Source: Blasia pusilla | Taxonomy: Eukaryota > Marchantiophyta > Marchantiopsida > Blasiales | NCBI GenBank assembly: GCA_050084515.1 | Contig: CM114274.1 | Location: forward strand, 18,724,001-18,788,000 | Reading direction: 5' to 3' | Length of the DNA: 64,000 nucleotides | Part shown: positions 11,605 through 21,600 of the stretch, one piece after another | Numbering within the stretch: position 1 is the first letter of the stretch | Layout of the letters: each line of letters starts with the position of its first letter | Notes under the pieces: model-generated | What the model was told of the DNA's origin: nothing | What the model saw: the letters and a program-made list of their open reading frames with translations, nothing else | Databases searched by the model: none | Program-made: the position numbers and the translations under genes

Positions 11605-12983
11605 ATGTTGGCTATGGAGAGCCAGAGTGTGGAGACTTCGATGGCGAGGTCTAATGGAGAGTCCTTGGATCCCGAGGCCAGTGAGGAGACGACAAGTGGC
11701 CGAGATATTCATGATGATGGAGTAGTCTTAGAGTACCTTCGTACTGGCAGCCTTGCAAGCACCACGGATGCTAGAGAGCGGGATTGGATCCCTGGCGGGC
11801 CGAGGACGGTTCCGTTGGGAGGGGACACATGTTTTGAGGGTTTGGGAGGATGGGAGAGTACGCGTAGTGCCGCATCCTTCGCAGAGAGCACGACTAGTGC
11901 AACATGCCCACGAGGAGTTGGGTCACTTTGGGATGAAGCGGACGTATAGCTTGCTCCAGATTCAGTATTGGTGGCGAGGCATGCACCCGACGCGTTCAGC
12001 GATTTGTTGCCAGGTGCATGGTGTGTGATCGGGTCCGAGCATCGTTCAATGCTACAACTCCACAGTTGCATCCATTATCGATCATGGGCTTAGGGTATAG
12101 ATGGATTTTGGATTTTGCAGGACCTTTGCCCTTGATGGAGCGTCACAGTCGTTATGTGTTGGTGATGGTCGAACACTTCTCGAAGTGGATCGAGTTGGGT
12201 GCATTTCCTGACAAAGCGAGTGAGGGAGTAGCTTATGCCTTCCTTGACAGAGTTCTGAGTCATTATGGCGCACCGGCTGAGGTGTTGACAGACCAAGGTA
12301 CCGAGTTTCGCGGTGAGTTCCAGGCCTTGTGTGATCAGGCGTTGATCGACCACCGCACGACTTCGCGAGATCATTCTGAGGCGGATGGATTAGCGGAGAG
12401 AGTTGTGCAGACGGTGAAGAGGGGTTTACGCAAGTATGGCTTGCAGAGAGGTCACCTAGGAGATTGGGACCTCCAGTTGCCATGGTTGGCGATGGGATAC
12501 AGATCCAGCAAGCAGACATCCTTAGCGTCTTTTTCACCGTACTTGCTACTTTATGGCCGAGAGCCAGATTTACCTGCGGCCATTCATCGAGATGCTGGTG
12601 AGGTGCTGAACCTTGATGACCCAGATGTATGGGTGCGAGCATGTTCTCAGAGGGTTGAGTTATTTCGGAGAGTGATGCCCATGACATTTGAGAATTTGGC
12701 GATTGCACAGCATCGGGATACGTTGAGGTATACGACTATTCAAGGTGGTGGTTATCGACCAACTATCCGGAGGTTTCATCAGGGAGATTATGTCTACTTG
12801 CAGCAGACGACACTGACGACGTTGGATGTGACTGCAGGGCGCACTATCCTCAGAGTGCGTGACATTTTGCCATCGGGTGTTCTCTTGCTGGAGGGACGCG
12901 ATGGTATGGTATGGAAGGACCATGTGCGTAATTGTGCGCCATGTCACCTTCCTAACATTGATGGTACAAAGATCCGAGCTTAG
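11605..12983 (+). pseudogene. A1 integrase (zinc finger plus DDE core)
   Basis: An N-terminal HHCC finger is partly readable around 11890-12020 (HAHEELGHFGMKR, then YWWRGMH, then the C-x2-C region damaged by frameshift). The DDE core follows in the frame 12018-12983: WILDFAGPLP gives the first Asp, LTDQGTEFRGEF the second, and ADGLAERVVQTVKRGLRKYG the Glu. The C-terminal part (RRFHQGDYVYLQQ, MVWKDHVRNCAPCHLPN) is the linker that leads to the PHD finger. Integrase inserts the cDNA by strand transfer, consistent with the 4-bp target duplications around the copies. Confidence 0.85.
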
Positions 12984-13225
12984 CAAAGAGTTCCTCTGAG
13001 CTTGCGTTGTATGTTGTGTGGTTACGCCGTGTAGTGCGCGCCACGATGCTAGTCTGTGATGGGTGTTCGAGAGGATGGCATATGGCATGTTTGACGCCAC
13101 CTCTCACTAGGGTTCCTCAGGGACGATGGATGTGTCCCAAATGTACATACAGAAGGTCGTTCTACATTCCGACTTGTGTCTGTGACATGGATGACAAGGA
13201 GGCGACTAACGATGGGGCCACATGA
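12984..13225 (+). pseudogene. A1 PHD finger at the integrase C-terminus
   Basis: Sequence after the integrase reads LRCMLCG in one frame, then, after a frameshift, TMLVCDGCSRGWHMACLTPPLTRVPQGRWMCPKC. Together these form a C4HC3 PHD zinc finger. The second half is typical of PHD fingers of the CDGC...HxxC...PPL...GxWxCPxC class, which bind the histone H3 tail. Intact forms exist in A3 (51660-51816) and B-outer (38900-39046). In chromoviruses this position holds a chromodomain that directs integration, so a targeting role is a reasonable inference here. Confidence 0.8.
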
Positions 13226-13312
13226 GCACTCGGCCTTCTTGCTCTTAGCGTCCGAGAGATGTATGTCATGGTAGGTAGGGATAGATGGCTATCTGGAGTT
13301 AGAGGGACCTAA

Positions 13313-14098
13313 CCACCAGCTAGGGGGGCGATTGGAGATATTTTGGTACTTCTTGTCTCGTTGTTTGGATGCCATGAGTTAGCATGGGATCATGCGTGTT
13401 TGTGTGTGTGTTCGGTGACAACGATGTATGTTGTGTAGCGATGTGTATGCGCACGACAACTGTCACGTCTTTTAGGATAGATCGGTGGGATCTAATAGAG
13501 CGCCTTCATGAGTAGTGGAGGACACGCCCAGTAGGTCGAGGGTGACCTGCTGAAGCCCTTGGAAACCTGAGATAGCAGGTTTCCTCTTCGTTTCGGCTCA
13601 TTTGGAGCCATATTGAGGAACTTACTATTTTAGGTAAGTACCATTTTGAGTATATGATCGACTTACTATTTTTGGTAAGTGGCCCTTGACCTCCTACATC
13701 AGGTCAAGAGCCAAGGAGGTGACTTGAAAGAATAGGTTACCATGGAGAGAGCTTAGAGGGGAGGGGTATACCTCAAGGAGAGAGAGCTTGAGAGCTCATT
13801 CTCTCTTTGTTAAACCTCTTGGCATGAGGCGACGGAGCTATGGTACCTTGCCTTGTGAGTGTAACCCAAGCCTCTCATTAGGAGAGTGGGTTTGGTTTGA
13901 CATGAGAGAGAGTGCACACCTTTGAGAGCTATGGTGTGAGATGGTGTAGAGAGAGATTGGATCTTACTTTATTGGAGATATTTTGGTACTTCTTGTCTCG
14001 TTGTTTGGATGCCATGAGTTAGCATGGGATCATGCGTGTTTGTGTGTGTGTTCGATGACAGCGATGTATGTTGTGTAGCGATGTGTATGCGCACGACA
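13313..14098 (+). repeat. A1 right terminus: polypurine tract, X1-ac-Y2-X2
   Basis: The polypurine tract (agctagggggg, about 13318-13329) is directly followed by X1 (13332-13458, 127 bp, starts ttggagat, ends GCGCACGACA). Next are two bases ac (13459-13460), Y2 (13461-13971) and X2 (13972-14098, 127 bp, same end). Thus X occurs twice at the right and not at the left, and Y once at each end. The inner joint is GACA-ac-TGTC, an inverted repeat around two bases. The Y2/X2 joint fuses exactly the base after which the leader starts on the left with the base after which X starts next to the polypurine tract. Confidence 0.85.
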
Positions 14099-15044
14099 TC
14101 TCTCACAAGAAGAAATTTTTTTCCCACTTGAAGGCATATGGAATTTGCCTTGATGCCATAAGGGGGGTAATGGAGTGTCTTAGGTCAATTCTACCATGCT
14201 ATTCTAGCTATATTGTTGTTCCCCTAATTCCCATCTTGATTTAAAAATTTTATTCATGCTTGTTGGATTGAAGGTAGTGAAGATGGGCTTCAAGTTCACA
14301 TGATCGTAGGTGATGGATCCAAATTTTTTTCTCGAAAATCCTAGATTGATGAGCACAAGGAGAAGAGTTGACATACCTATAAATTGAGAATTTTGACTTG
14401 AAGTGAAATAACAAAAATAGAGAGGTTGAATGCTATTTAAATGAAATTGAGAAGAGTATTGAAGAATAGAATAGAGTGTTAGAAAGATACTTGCAAATTT
14501 GCAAGTGTGACAAGTAATGGACCTGCACAACCACAAATCAAAAACCCTACGAAGATCTTAAAATCAAGTATTTTTTAGGAGAAATAAAAAATTCCATTCC
14601 ATACATATAGCTGAAATAATAAATCTACTTGTCCCCCCAAAATAAAATAATACTTGATATTTTTCTTGTTTAAAAATGACAAGGTTGTACGGGATCAACC
14701 CATGCTTGCACAAAAAAGGACAAGTCCGTCCCTAGGACGAACATGGACGGACAAATCAGGACATGTCCACCGACATGGATTACAAGAGGTGACCAGGGGC
14801 TCACACTTTATAGTTCATAATGGAAAGTAGGACAAGGTTGAGTGGGGCAATAAGGGGGGAGGGAGTGGGGGTGGAGGGAGGAAGAAACCGGAAAGTATGG
14901 AACATATACGCAAGTGGGGGTAATGAGAAAGAAGGGGAAGGTGGGGCTCATATGGACAAGTCCTTCCATAAAACAAACGCAAGTCTACGGACGTGGAGAT
15001 GTCCGCGGATACGGAATTTGTCCACATGCAACCTTGGATCAACC

Positions 15045-15132
15045 TGACCATCCAATTTCCATGTACACCCTTCTTGGTGGGCATGACCATGGCAAATGAA
15101 TACTTTCTATGTAAAATCTCCTCTAGTTGCAC
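15045..15132 (-). pseudogene. Isolated fragment of a family A-like reverse transcriptase
   Basis: Reads QLEEILHRKYSFAMVMPTKK then GVHGNW on the minus strand. It matches the RT segment VEMLHGEYASAIVMPAKKDVHGNW of A1 over about 28 codons, and similarity ends on both sides. It is much more diverged than the full copies and sits alone, so it is an old fragment or a piece captured by another repeat. Confidence 0.6.
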
Positions 15133-15158
15133 CTAAACCATATCATCCATCCACCTAC

Positions 15159-15392
15159 TCTCTTAAACTCCAATCTAGCTACTCTCTTGAACTCCAATCT
15201 AGGCTAGGTGATCAACTTGACACCATAGCTAATATAAGTATGTTTTGGTATAGATCAGTAATAAGAGCGTGACTTGCTGTGACACACTAGATTGGAGTTC
15301 AAGAGAGTAGTAGATCCATCTATTCTCTTGAACTCCAATCTAGTGTCTCATAGATTCTTCCTTTTGAACTCCAATCTAGTGTGTCACCTATC
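15159..15392. repeat. Short repeat cluster, unit TCTCTTGAACTCCAATCTAG
   Basis: The 20-base unit or close variants occur at about 15160, 15182, 15325 and 15362 in direct orientation and once inverted at about 15290 (ctagattggagttcaagaga). Spacing is irregular. The inverted copy could pair with the direct ones. No function is apparent. Confidence 0.6.
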
Positions 15393-16533
15393 CTTTTATC
15401 TCTTGAGTATGGTCTCCGGTCATCCTTAAACTCAATTAATCTAGACGGGGTTAGATATTGACCTAACCTCTCACTCCCCAATAAAGGCAAGTTATTCAAG
15501 ACTTAGGACATAGTTCCTTAATAGTATAGGGACTTGAAACAACAACTATCCCAACTGCCTAATTGACCTAGAACGAGTTTCTAACCAGAACTCAATATCT
15601 AACCATGAGTCAAGGTTAAAGGTTGAGGCTCAAAATTAGACCACATGGACTTAGCTTGGTATCAATTCCAACGCCAACCTCTCAATCCATCCCATTCCCT
15701 TCATTCAACCCCAATGATTCCCAAGGTGGGGTTCATGTTCCAAACTCCTTACAAACCCTTCCCCTATGTTTAGTTTTAGAAAGATGTATCCCCTCCTTCC
15801 TTCAAAAAAATCCCTCTTAGGTTGCCCCCTACGGCCCCCAACCCGAGCTGTCATTTTGAAAATTTAGGCCCATTTTAAGTCCTCCAAATCGGTGGTGTGT
15901 TAGAACAAGCTTGTTACAAGCTTTCCAATGCCATCTTATTTATTTAATTTCAAGCATATCTTTGGTCTTGCTATAATGACTTTAAATGTGGAAATCTACC
16001 AAACACTCATTTAAATTCCAAGCAAGGTTGCAACCTCTTTAGAGTCTAACTTTTGTAGGTCTTGAACTTTTCTTAATTTCCACCATGCATTCAATTATGC
16101 TCTTTTGGTTCATCATTTTCATCATTTGAGATGCCCATTCTAGCTCGCCTCTTGAGTTTGCAACTTATGTCTTGTTAGTGAGACTCCAAGGAATTTTCAT
16201 CCTAGTGTGAGCGCACTAGAGTTATGATGTTCCACACTGGCATACATTTGGTAATAAGGGTTTGGACAAACCAAGTGATGGTTTATGCTTTAAACCATAA
16301 CTTTGCCATTTGAGCCCCTCTCCATTTCACTATACTTATAGGGTTTTCATAAGATTGGCCAACTAGTTACCACCCCTTCATCATTTCTCAATAGGAAAAA
16401 AAAGGCCTCAATAAAAAGCGAGTAATGGAAAACTCATCCGAAATACAAAAAAGGGGGGACTCAAAGCGTCGAGTACATCAAGGCCATAATTGGCCCGGAA
16501 AAATTGAAAGGGGGCAATCTCTATCAACTAAAC

Positions 16534-17800
16534 TCAAATACTAATAATAGAGAAAATATCAACAACACCTAGAGAGGCATGACTACCACTAAGTGAGCCT
16601 CTAGCACTAGCGTCTCCCATAGCCTGAGCTTTTTGCAAAAGCCCATTGGCTTGGGCACATTGCAAAGCGTGCCCAAGCCAATGGGAGATCCATTGCCTAC
16701 AATAGAGAATTGCAGTAGCTAATGAAAACCCATTTCTTGATTGGAGGTGATGGGCGTAATCTGTAAGGAATGAATCAAACCTCTCCCCCATAGCCCCATA
16801 CATGTCTATGACCAAGGGGACAAATGGATGTCCATCGTAAATTTGACTATAGAGTTGGGTCTTCTTCACTGCCGCCTCCGCTCCTTGTAAAAATATCCCT
16901 TGTGCTACCACTTGGGTTTGCACAGTCTCCCGCGTAGGATTTGTTGCTACAACGTCCACCACCACCACCTCAGCCTCTCATGTCATATAAAAATCAACAC
17001 GGATAAGGGAATCCCGCATGGAGTAGTGTTTCTCTCTCTGCACTTTGAAGCCATTCTAGCAAGAAATACTCAACATGATATCCCATAGAGCATCGTGGGT
17101 GGTAATCCTCTCACCCCCAATTGGACAACATGCTAAATGCACACCAAGTGGATCCAGACTCCGACCACACTCACAATGTGTTGATCCAACCAACGATGGT
17201 TGGGGGAGGCCCAGTTAGAATTGCATCGCTCTCGTGTAGGTAGGTGGTGCGATATGGAAAGCCGAGATGGAGGGACAAGCTCACACCCATGAGCGTGCAC
17301 ACTTTCCGGAGCAAGAGCGAATACGGGCATGAACCTCCATGAGAATATCCCCATCTAACATAGCGACTCTAAAAATTGCCTCAAAGGGGGCTTCCATCAA
17401 AGAAGATTGGAACCTATACTGACGGGAGGTAACAAGGGAGGTGAAAGTAGGGAGAATGGCTCTAGCTTCATCTAGAAAGGAATCTCTACATGCTCTAAGG
17501 GAAGACTATAGTGAGAACATGTCATCCTCAACCTGGGACACGTATTGTCGAAGAAGTTGTCTATCCTTAATCATAAATCAAGAGCACAAAAGGGATGCTG
17601 CTATGGCCCAACTCTCCAAAAAATCGAGGGCGCCACTAATTCCATCGAGAGAAGACCTTCTCCACCAAAGACAATTGGCCAAGAGGTCTATCTACGAGCT
17701 AGCTCCCCCATGGGATACTCAAAGGAGTCGAGTCCTAAAAGGTTCCCAAACACATGTAGGATTGTCTACTATATCACAACTAAAAATTTTGGAATGAAGT
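16534..17800 (-). pseudogene. Decayed LINE-like retroelement, C-terminal part
   Basis: On the minus strand a broken frame can be followed: DQLLRQYVSQVEDD-like sequence, FLDEARAILPTFTSLVTSRQ, AMLDGDILMEVHARIRSCSG, a short Cys/Gly region, then VVVDVVATNPTRETVQTQVV, HPFVPLVIDMYGAMGERFDS and LYCRQWISHWLGHALQ. The order DVV-x-NPTR ... FVPLVIDMYG resembles the conserved C-terminal region after the reverse transcriptase in some LINE-type elements of non-seed plants; this is recognition from memory, not a search. Several stops and frameshifts are present. The last frame, 16534-16968, is open for 144 codons. Confidence 0.45.
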
Positions 17801-18748
17801 GTGAGGGCTAAGGCTTCATCCTACAACATCAAAAGGCACCCTTTAACTCTAAAAATCACTCTCTTCCTCTTCTCGCCTCTCCTTCTCCTCTAGATTGTAG
17901 TCTCCCTTTATCTTTCATTATGGTTGCCACCATGCCTCTAGAGAACATTCACTTTTATTTCTTGAGACTTCTTGAGAATGATCTATCGGGGTGCAAAAGG
18001 TAGAACCTCTTGCTCAATTTTGAGCCAAAAGGGCAAGAACCTCCTCCTCTTTGAAAGCTTCAATAATATCATGAAGGTGGATGGGTGGATTCTACATGAT
18101 GAGCCACCTTTGTATCTCAAGTTACTCAAGATGAAGAAGGATGGAGCATACAATAAGCCTCGTAGGATGGGCAAAGAGACCTATGAAGAGACTTGGAGGC
18201 TCTAGAAAGACACCCTGACAACAAGGAGGGTTCAACAAGGCTCAATAGGACCAGTAAGCAAGAACATGATTAGGATGATTTATGTCTTCAGCTAAGGAGG
18301 ATTCCCTACCTTCCCAAAAAGATTTGGAAGTAACCAAATTTTCTAAATTTTTTTTGGCTTTGGGGTTCTAAATTACGACCTTTGGTTTATGGTAACATAC
18401 CTCTTTACGACATGTATGGAACTATAAACCAATTTACCCCCATAACACATCATAAATTATGTGGATATGTGACATTTATGAAATCTAGACATTCCAAAAT
18501 ATCAGGGTTTATGACACTTGTTCATGCCCCTTTTTCCTCAATCACATTTACAACATCTTAGATAAAGTAAAAAAAATGGCAGATTTGGGGATTTTCGGGT
18601 TGCAATGCCACTACCACTTGTAAGATGTCATAATAGGGAGGGAGAAAAATCTACCCCCTCTCCCCCCCCTCCTCTTCTTTTTGACTTTTTAAAGTGTTAT
18701 CTTTTATTTTTTACTTTTCCACGAGAATTTACGCTTTCTTAGGTGAAA
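17801..18748. other. Intergenic stretch, no gene recognised
   Basis: A 77-codon open frame at 17972-18205 (plus) has no motif I recognise. The rest is AT-rich with a pyrimidine-rich stretch at 18655-18720. It may include the upstream remains of the LINE-like element. Confidence 0.35.
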
Positions 18749-18752
18749 ACTT

Positions 18753-19433
18753 TATCACGTATTTTAGGATAGATCGATGAGTTTATAGTAGATCTCTTTA
18801 TAGGATATTGGAGGATAGCCTCAAGAGGTCTAGGATGACCTGAGAGAGTAGGTTTCCCCTTTGTTTTGGCTCATTTGGGCTATGTAGAAAAATTTACTTT
18901 TTCGAGTAATTTACCATTATGAGAAGAGTTGACCCACTTTGGGAAGTGGGCCTTGACCCCCTACAATAGTTCACGAGCCAAGGAGGTGACTTACGAGCAT
19001 AGGTTACCATGGAGAGAGCTTGGGAGAGGAAGGGGTTATGCGCAAGAGAGAAAGCTTTGGAACTCATTCTCTCTTTGTTGAACCGCTTGGCATAAGGCGG
19101 CCGCGTTTAGGGTGAGTAACCCAAGCCTCTTATTAGGAGAGTGGGCTTGTTAAATTTGACATGAGAGAGAGATGTAGTTGTGTGCACACTGTGAGACATA
19201 CTAGAGAGATCTTGATTTACAAAGAGAGAATGAGAAATTCATAGCTCTAAAATGTGGGAACTTGTTGTTTTATCGCTGTATTTGCATGTTGAGATCTTGA
19301 TTTAATTGCGGATATTTTGGTACTCGATCGTCTCGATGTTTAGATGCCACAAGTTAGATTAGTATCTTGTTTTTTTGGGTATGTATTAGTTGACAACTAT
19401 GTATGTTGTGTAGCGATGTGTATACGCACAAAA
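18753..19433 (+). mobile_element. A4: deletion derivative of family A (Y, leader piece, X)
   Basis: Starts tatcacgtattttagg (mutated TGTCACG) and ends acgcacaaaa (mutated GCGCACGACA). Flanks are actt (18749-18752) and actc (19434-19437), a 4-bp duplication with one mismatch. It contains Y, then about 100 bp of leader beginning caaagagagaatgag as in A1 position 4258, then a few bases like the end of Y (agatcttgattta), then X. It therefore looks like an element in which everything from the leader to near the end of the second Y was deleted. Confidence 0.75.
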
Positions 19434-19437
19434 ACTC

Positions 19438-20265
19438 TTTAAACTTGTGTTTTATAGACATTTGAACATTTCTCAATTTTGCATTTTACCCTAAATTTCA
19501 AGTTTTTGGGATTTTTTCTCTACAAGAACAATGGTTTGGCTAGACCCCAACAATAGAGGAGATCCACGTGTTTATGAGCACATGTGGAGGAAGGGGGGGG
19601 GGGGTGGGTGGGAGGGGTTCGCAATTTTAATCTTGTTGTTGCTTTTAAGTTTAGCTCATTCTTGATTTCACACATCTAAAGTTGTTTTGGGGTTTGGCTA
19701 TAGATTGGATTTTAGTAGAGCGTGCATGAGTGCTCCCTACAAGGATCCAAACTCGTGCAATTGTATTTACTAACAGTTCATGTTTCAATCATACCGGTGA
19801 TACAAAGGATACTCCCGGACACTACTAGCAATGGATTTGTTGGCTCTATGGATTTTTAGTACAATCTTGATGAGGATTTGGCCATCAAAGATTATAATAA
19901 TGATTATGAGGAGGAGGAGGAGGCAGAGACAAGTTGTTGCGGAAACTACTTACGATCCACCTCCTTTGTCTCCGTTGCATCTGGATCAACCTTTAGTGAG
20001 CATCATAGTGGTAACCATAGTAGTATATCACACAAGAAGTCAACACGTCATAATTGAAAATCTAGAGAGTGATTCCAAGTGAGTGTAGGGACGAGGATGT
20101 AGCCTTTGACAATTGGAGGTAGTAGTTGGTGATGAGAGGTACTTATGCATATTTTGACTTTGTACGACACATTACCAATTTTTTGTTCACATTTTTTGAG
20201 AATAAAATAGTGGACTATTCATTTTAGGTTATTAATTTAACATAATTTACCACCCTTGATAATGG
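19438..20265. other. Intergenic stretch, no gene recognised
   Basis: Contains a poly-G run at about 19588-19601. A short open frame at 19831-20082 has an Arg-rich stretch but no recognisable domain. No repeat or RNA gene is seen. Confidence 0.35.
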
Positions 20266-20949
20266 TTAAATTAAGATGGAGTAAAATACATTGACCAACC
20301 CTCAAGCATGGTAATCTTGGAAAGTCCTATAAGTGGTAAACTCACTATATCACCTCCATTGAATGACAAAGTTACTACTTTTGGAAAGTGGTAAAATGGA
20401 TTTTTTTCACTCCTAAGATGTGATAAAATTACCATTATTAGGGGAGGTAGATTGATATTACCACCTTATTGACATAAAAAAAATTAGCACCCATGAAAGG
20501 TGGTAAATAAATTTACCATGTTTGAGGAGGGGTGCATTACCATTCTTGAAAGAAGGTAAATAACTCCACCATGATTGGAATTCTCTAGGAGAATAAATAA
20601 GAAATTTACCTATCCCCAAGCATGGTAATATTTTTCCTCCTTCCAAGGGTGGTAAATTTACCACCCTTGGAAGGAGGAAAAATATTACCATGCTTGGGGA
20701 TAGGTAAATTTCTTATTTATTCTCCTAGAGAGAGGTAAGAAAACCATTACCACTCCTACAATAAGGTAAAATTACCATTTACTAGGGAGGTAAAAAAGAA
20801 TTTACCACCCAAATTGCATGGTAATATTACCATCCCGAAAAGGAGGTGAAATTTTTTTTCTAGTTTCCTTCCTACATGCATGGGTAAAAAGACTTACTAT
20901 TTGAAAGATGTGGTAAATTCTCTTAGGGAGAGTGTGGTAAAATCCTAAG
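20266..20949. repeat. Dense GGTAA/TTACC repeat block
   Basis: The words ggtaa and ttacc recur dozens of times, often as ggtaaatttacc-like inverted pairs with spacers such as cacccttgg or catgg. The block continues after the A5 insertion (21597-21680, ggtaaagtgtg, accacatttgag, ggtaaac). It contains the perfect palindrome listed next. It resembles a short-unit satellite or a cluster of small foldback elements, and no coding sequence is seen. Confidence 0.7.
20582..20731. repeat. Perfect 150-bp palindrome (75-bp arms, no spacer)
   Basis: The arms 20582-20656 and 20657-20731 are exact reverse complements by direct reading. The centre is ggtaaa/tttacc and the outer ends are tctctaggag and ctcctagaga. 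Pairing stops at the next base (20581 t against 20732 g). There is no loop. The arms contain the same ggtaa/ttacc words as the surrounding block. Confidence 0.95.
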
Positions 20950-20953
20950 AACC

Positions 20954-21596
20954 TGTCACGTATTTTAGGATAGATCGGTGGGATCTAGTAGAGAGCCTTT
21001 GCGAGTAGTGGAGGACAAGCTTAGGAGGTCGAGGATGACCTGCTGAGGCCCCGGGAAACCTGAGAGAGCAGGTTTCCCCTTCGTTTCAGCTCATATGGAG
21101 TCATATTGAGGAACTTACTATTTTGGATAAGTACTATTTTGAGTATATGGTCGACTTTGTATTTTTGGAAGTAGCCCTTGACCTCCTACATTAGGTCAAG
21201 AGCCAAGGAGGTGACTTGGGAGCATAGGTTATCATGGAGAGAGCTTGGGAGAGGGGAGGGGTATACCTCAAGGAGAGAGAGTTTGAGATCTCATTCTCTC
21301 TTTGTTAAACCTTTTGACACAAGGCGGCGGAACTATGGTCCTTTGCCTTGTGAGTGTAACATAAACCTTTCATTAGGAGAGTGGGTTTGGTTTGACATTG
21401 AGAGAGGCATGTGAGAGTGCATACATGTGAGAGCTATGGTGTTGTGAGAGAGATTTCACCTAATTTTTATTGGAGATATTTTGGTACTTCTTGTCTCGTT
21501 GTTTGGATGCCATGAGTTAGCATTGGATCGTGCGTGTTTGTGTGTGTGTTCGGTGACAACGATGTATGTTGTGTAGTGATGTGTATGTATAGGACA
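20954..21596 (+). mobile_element. A5: solo terminal repeat of family A (Y-X)
   Basis: Starts TGTCACGTATTTTAGG and ends tgtataggaca (643 bp), flanked by aacc (20950-20953) and tacc (21597-21600). It is Y directly joined to X, as in the right end of the full copies, and is what recombination between the left Y and right Y of a full element would leave. It is inserted in the GGTAA repeat block. Confidence 0.8.
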
Positions 21597-21600
21597 TACC

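Larger units (their letters stand above)
3744..14098 (+). mobile_element. Family A Ty3/gypsy-type retrotransposon A1, complete, with DNA methyltransferase and PHD finger
   Basis: A 10,355-bp insertion bounded by the 4-bp direct duplication tctc (3740-3743 and 14099-14102). It starts TGTCACG and ends GCGCACGACA. Order inside: terminal block Y, long leader, gag, aspartic protease, C5-cytosine methyltransferase, reverse transcriptase, RNase H, DDE integrase, PHD finger, polypurine tract, then X-ac-Y-X. The 5' end has Y but not X, so the ends are split direct repeats rather than a pair of equal LTRs. All coding parts can be followed, but frameshifts and stops break the frame, and the RT active site is changed from YIDD to YIND. 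It is therefore a non-autonomous relic of a once complete element. Confidence 0.9.
14103..16533. other. Gene-poor sequence with small repeats
   Basis: AT-rich DNA with no convincing gene. Within it are a short reverse-transcriptase fragment (15045-15132) and a set of short repeats (15159-15392), listed separately. At 14690-15030 there is a stretch with several GGACAAG and TGTCC motifs resembling a block at about 22085-22490. Confidence 0.4.

Noticed and set aside
9436-13225. Classification as a DIRS/Ngaro tyrosine-recombinase element because of the split repeats
   Set aside because: No tyrosine recombinase frame is seen. A DDE integrase with zinc finger and both Asp and Glu motifs is present, and 4-bp target duplications occur.
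3744-14098. Ordinary LTR retrotransposon with LTR = Y-X at both ends and a chance duplication of X
   Set aside because: Three intact left ends in two families lack X and five right ends have X twice. A chance event would not recur with the same joints.
15159-15392. CRISPR-like array
   Set aside because: Units are irregularly spaced, one is inverted, and the genome is eukaryotic.
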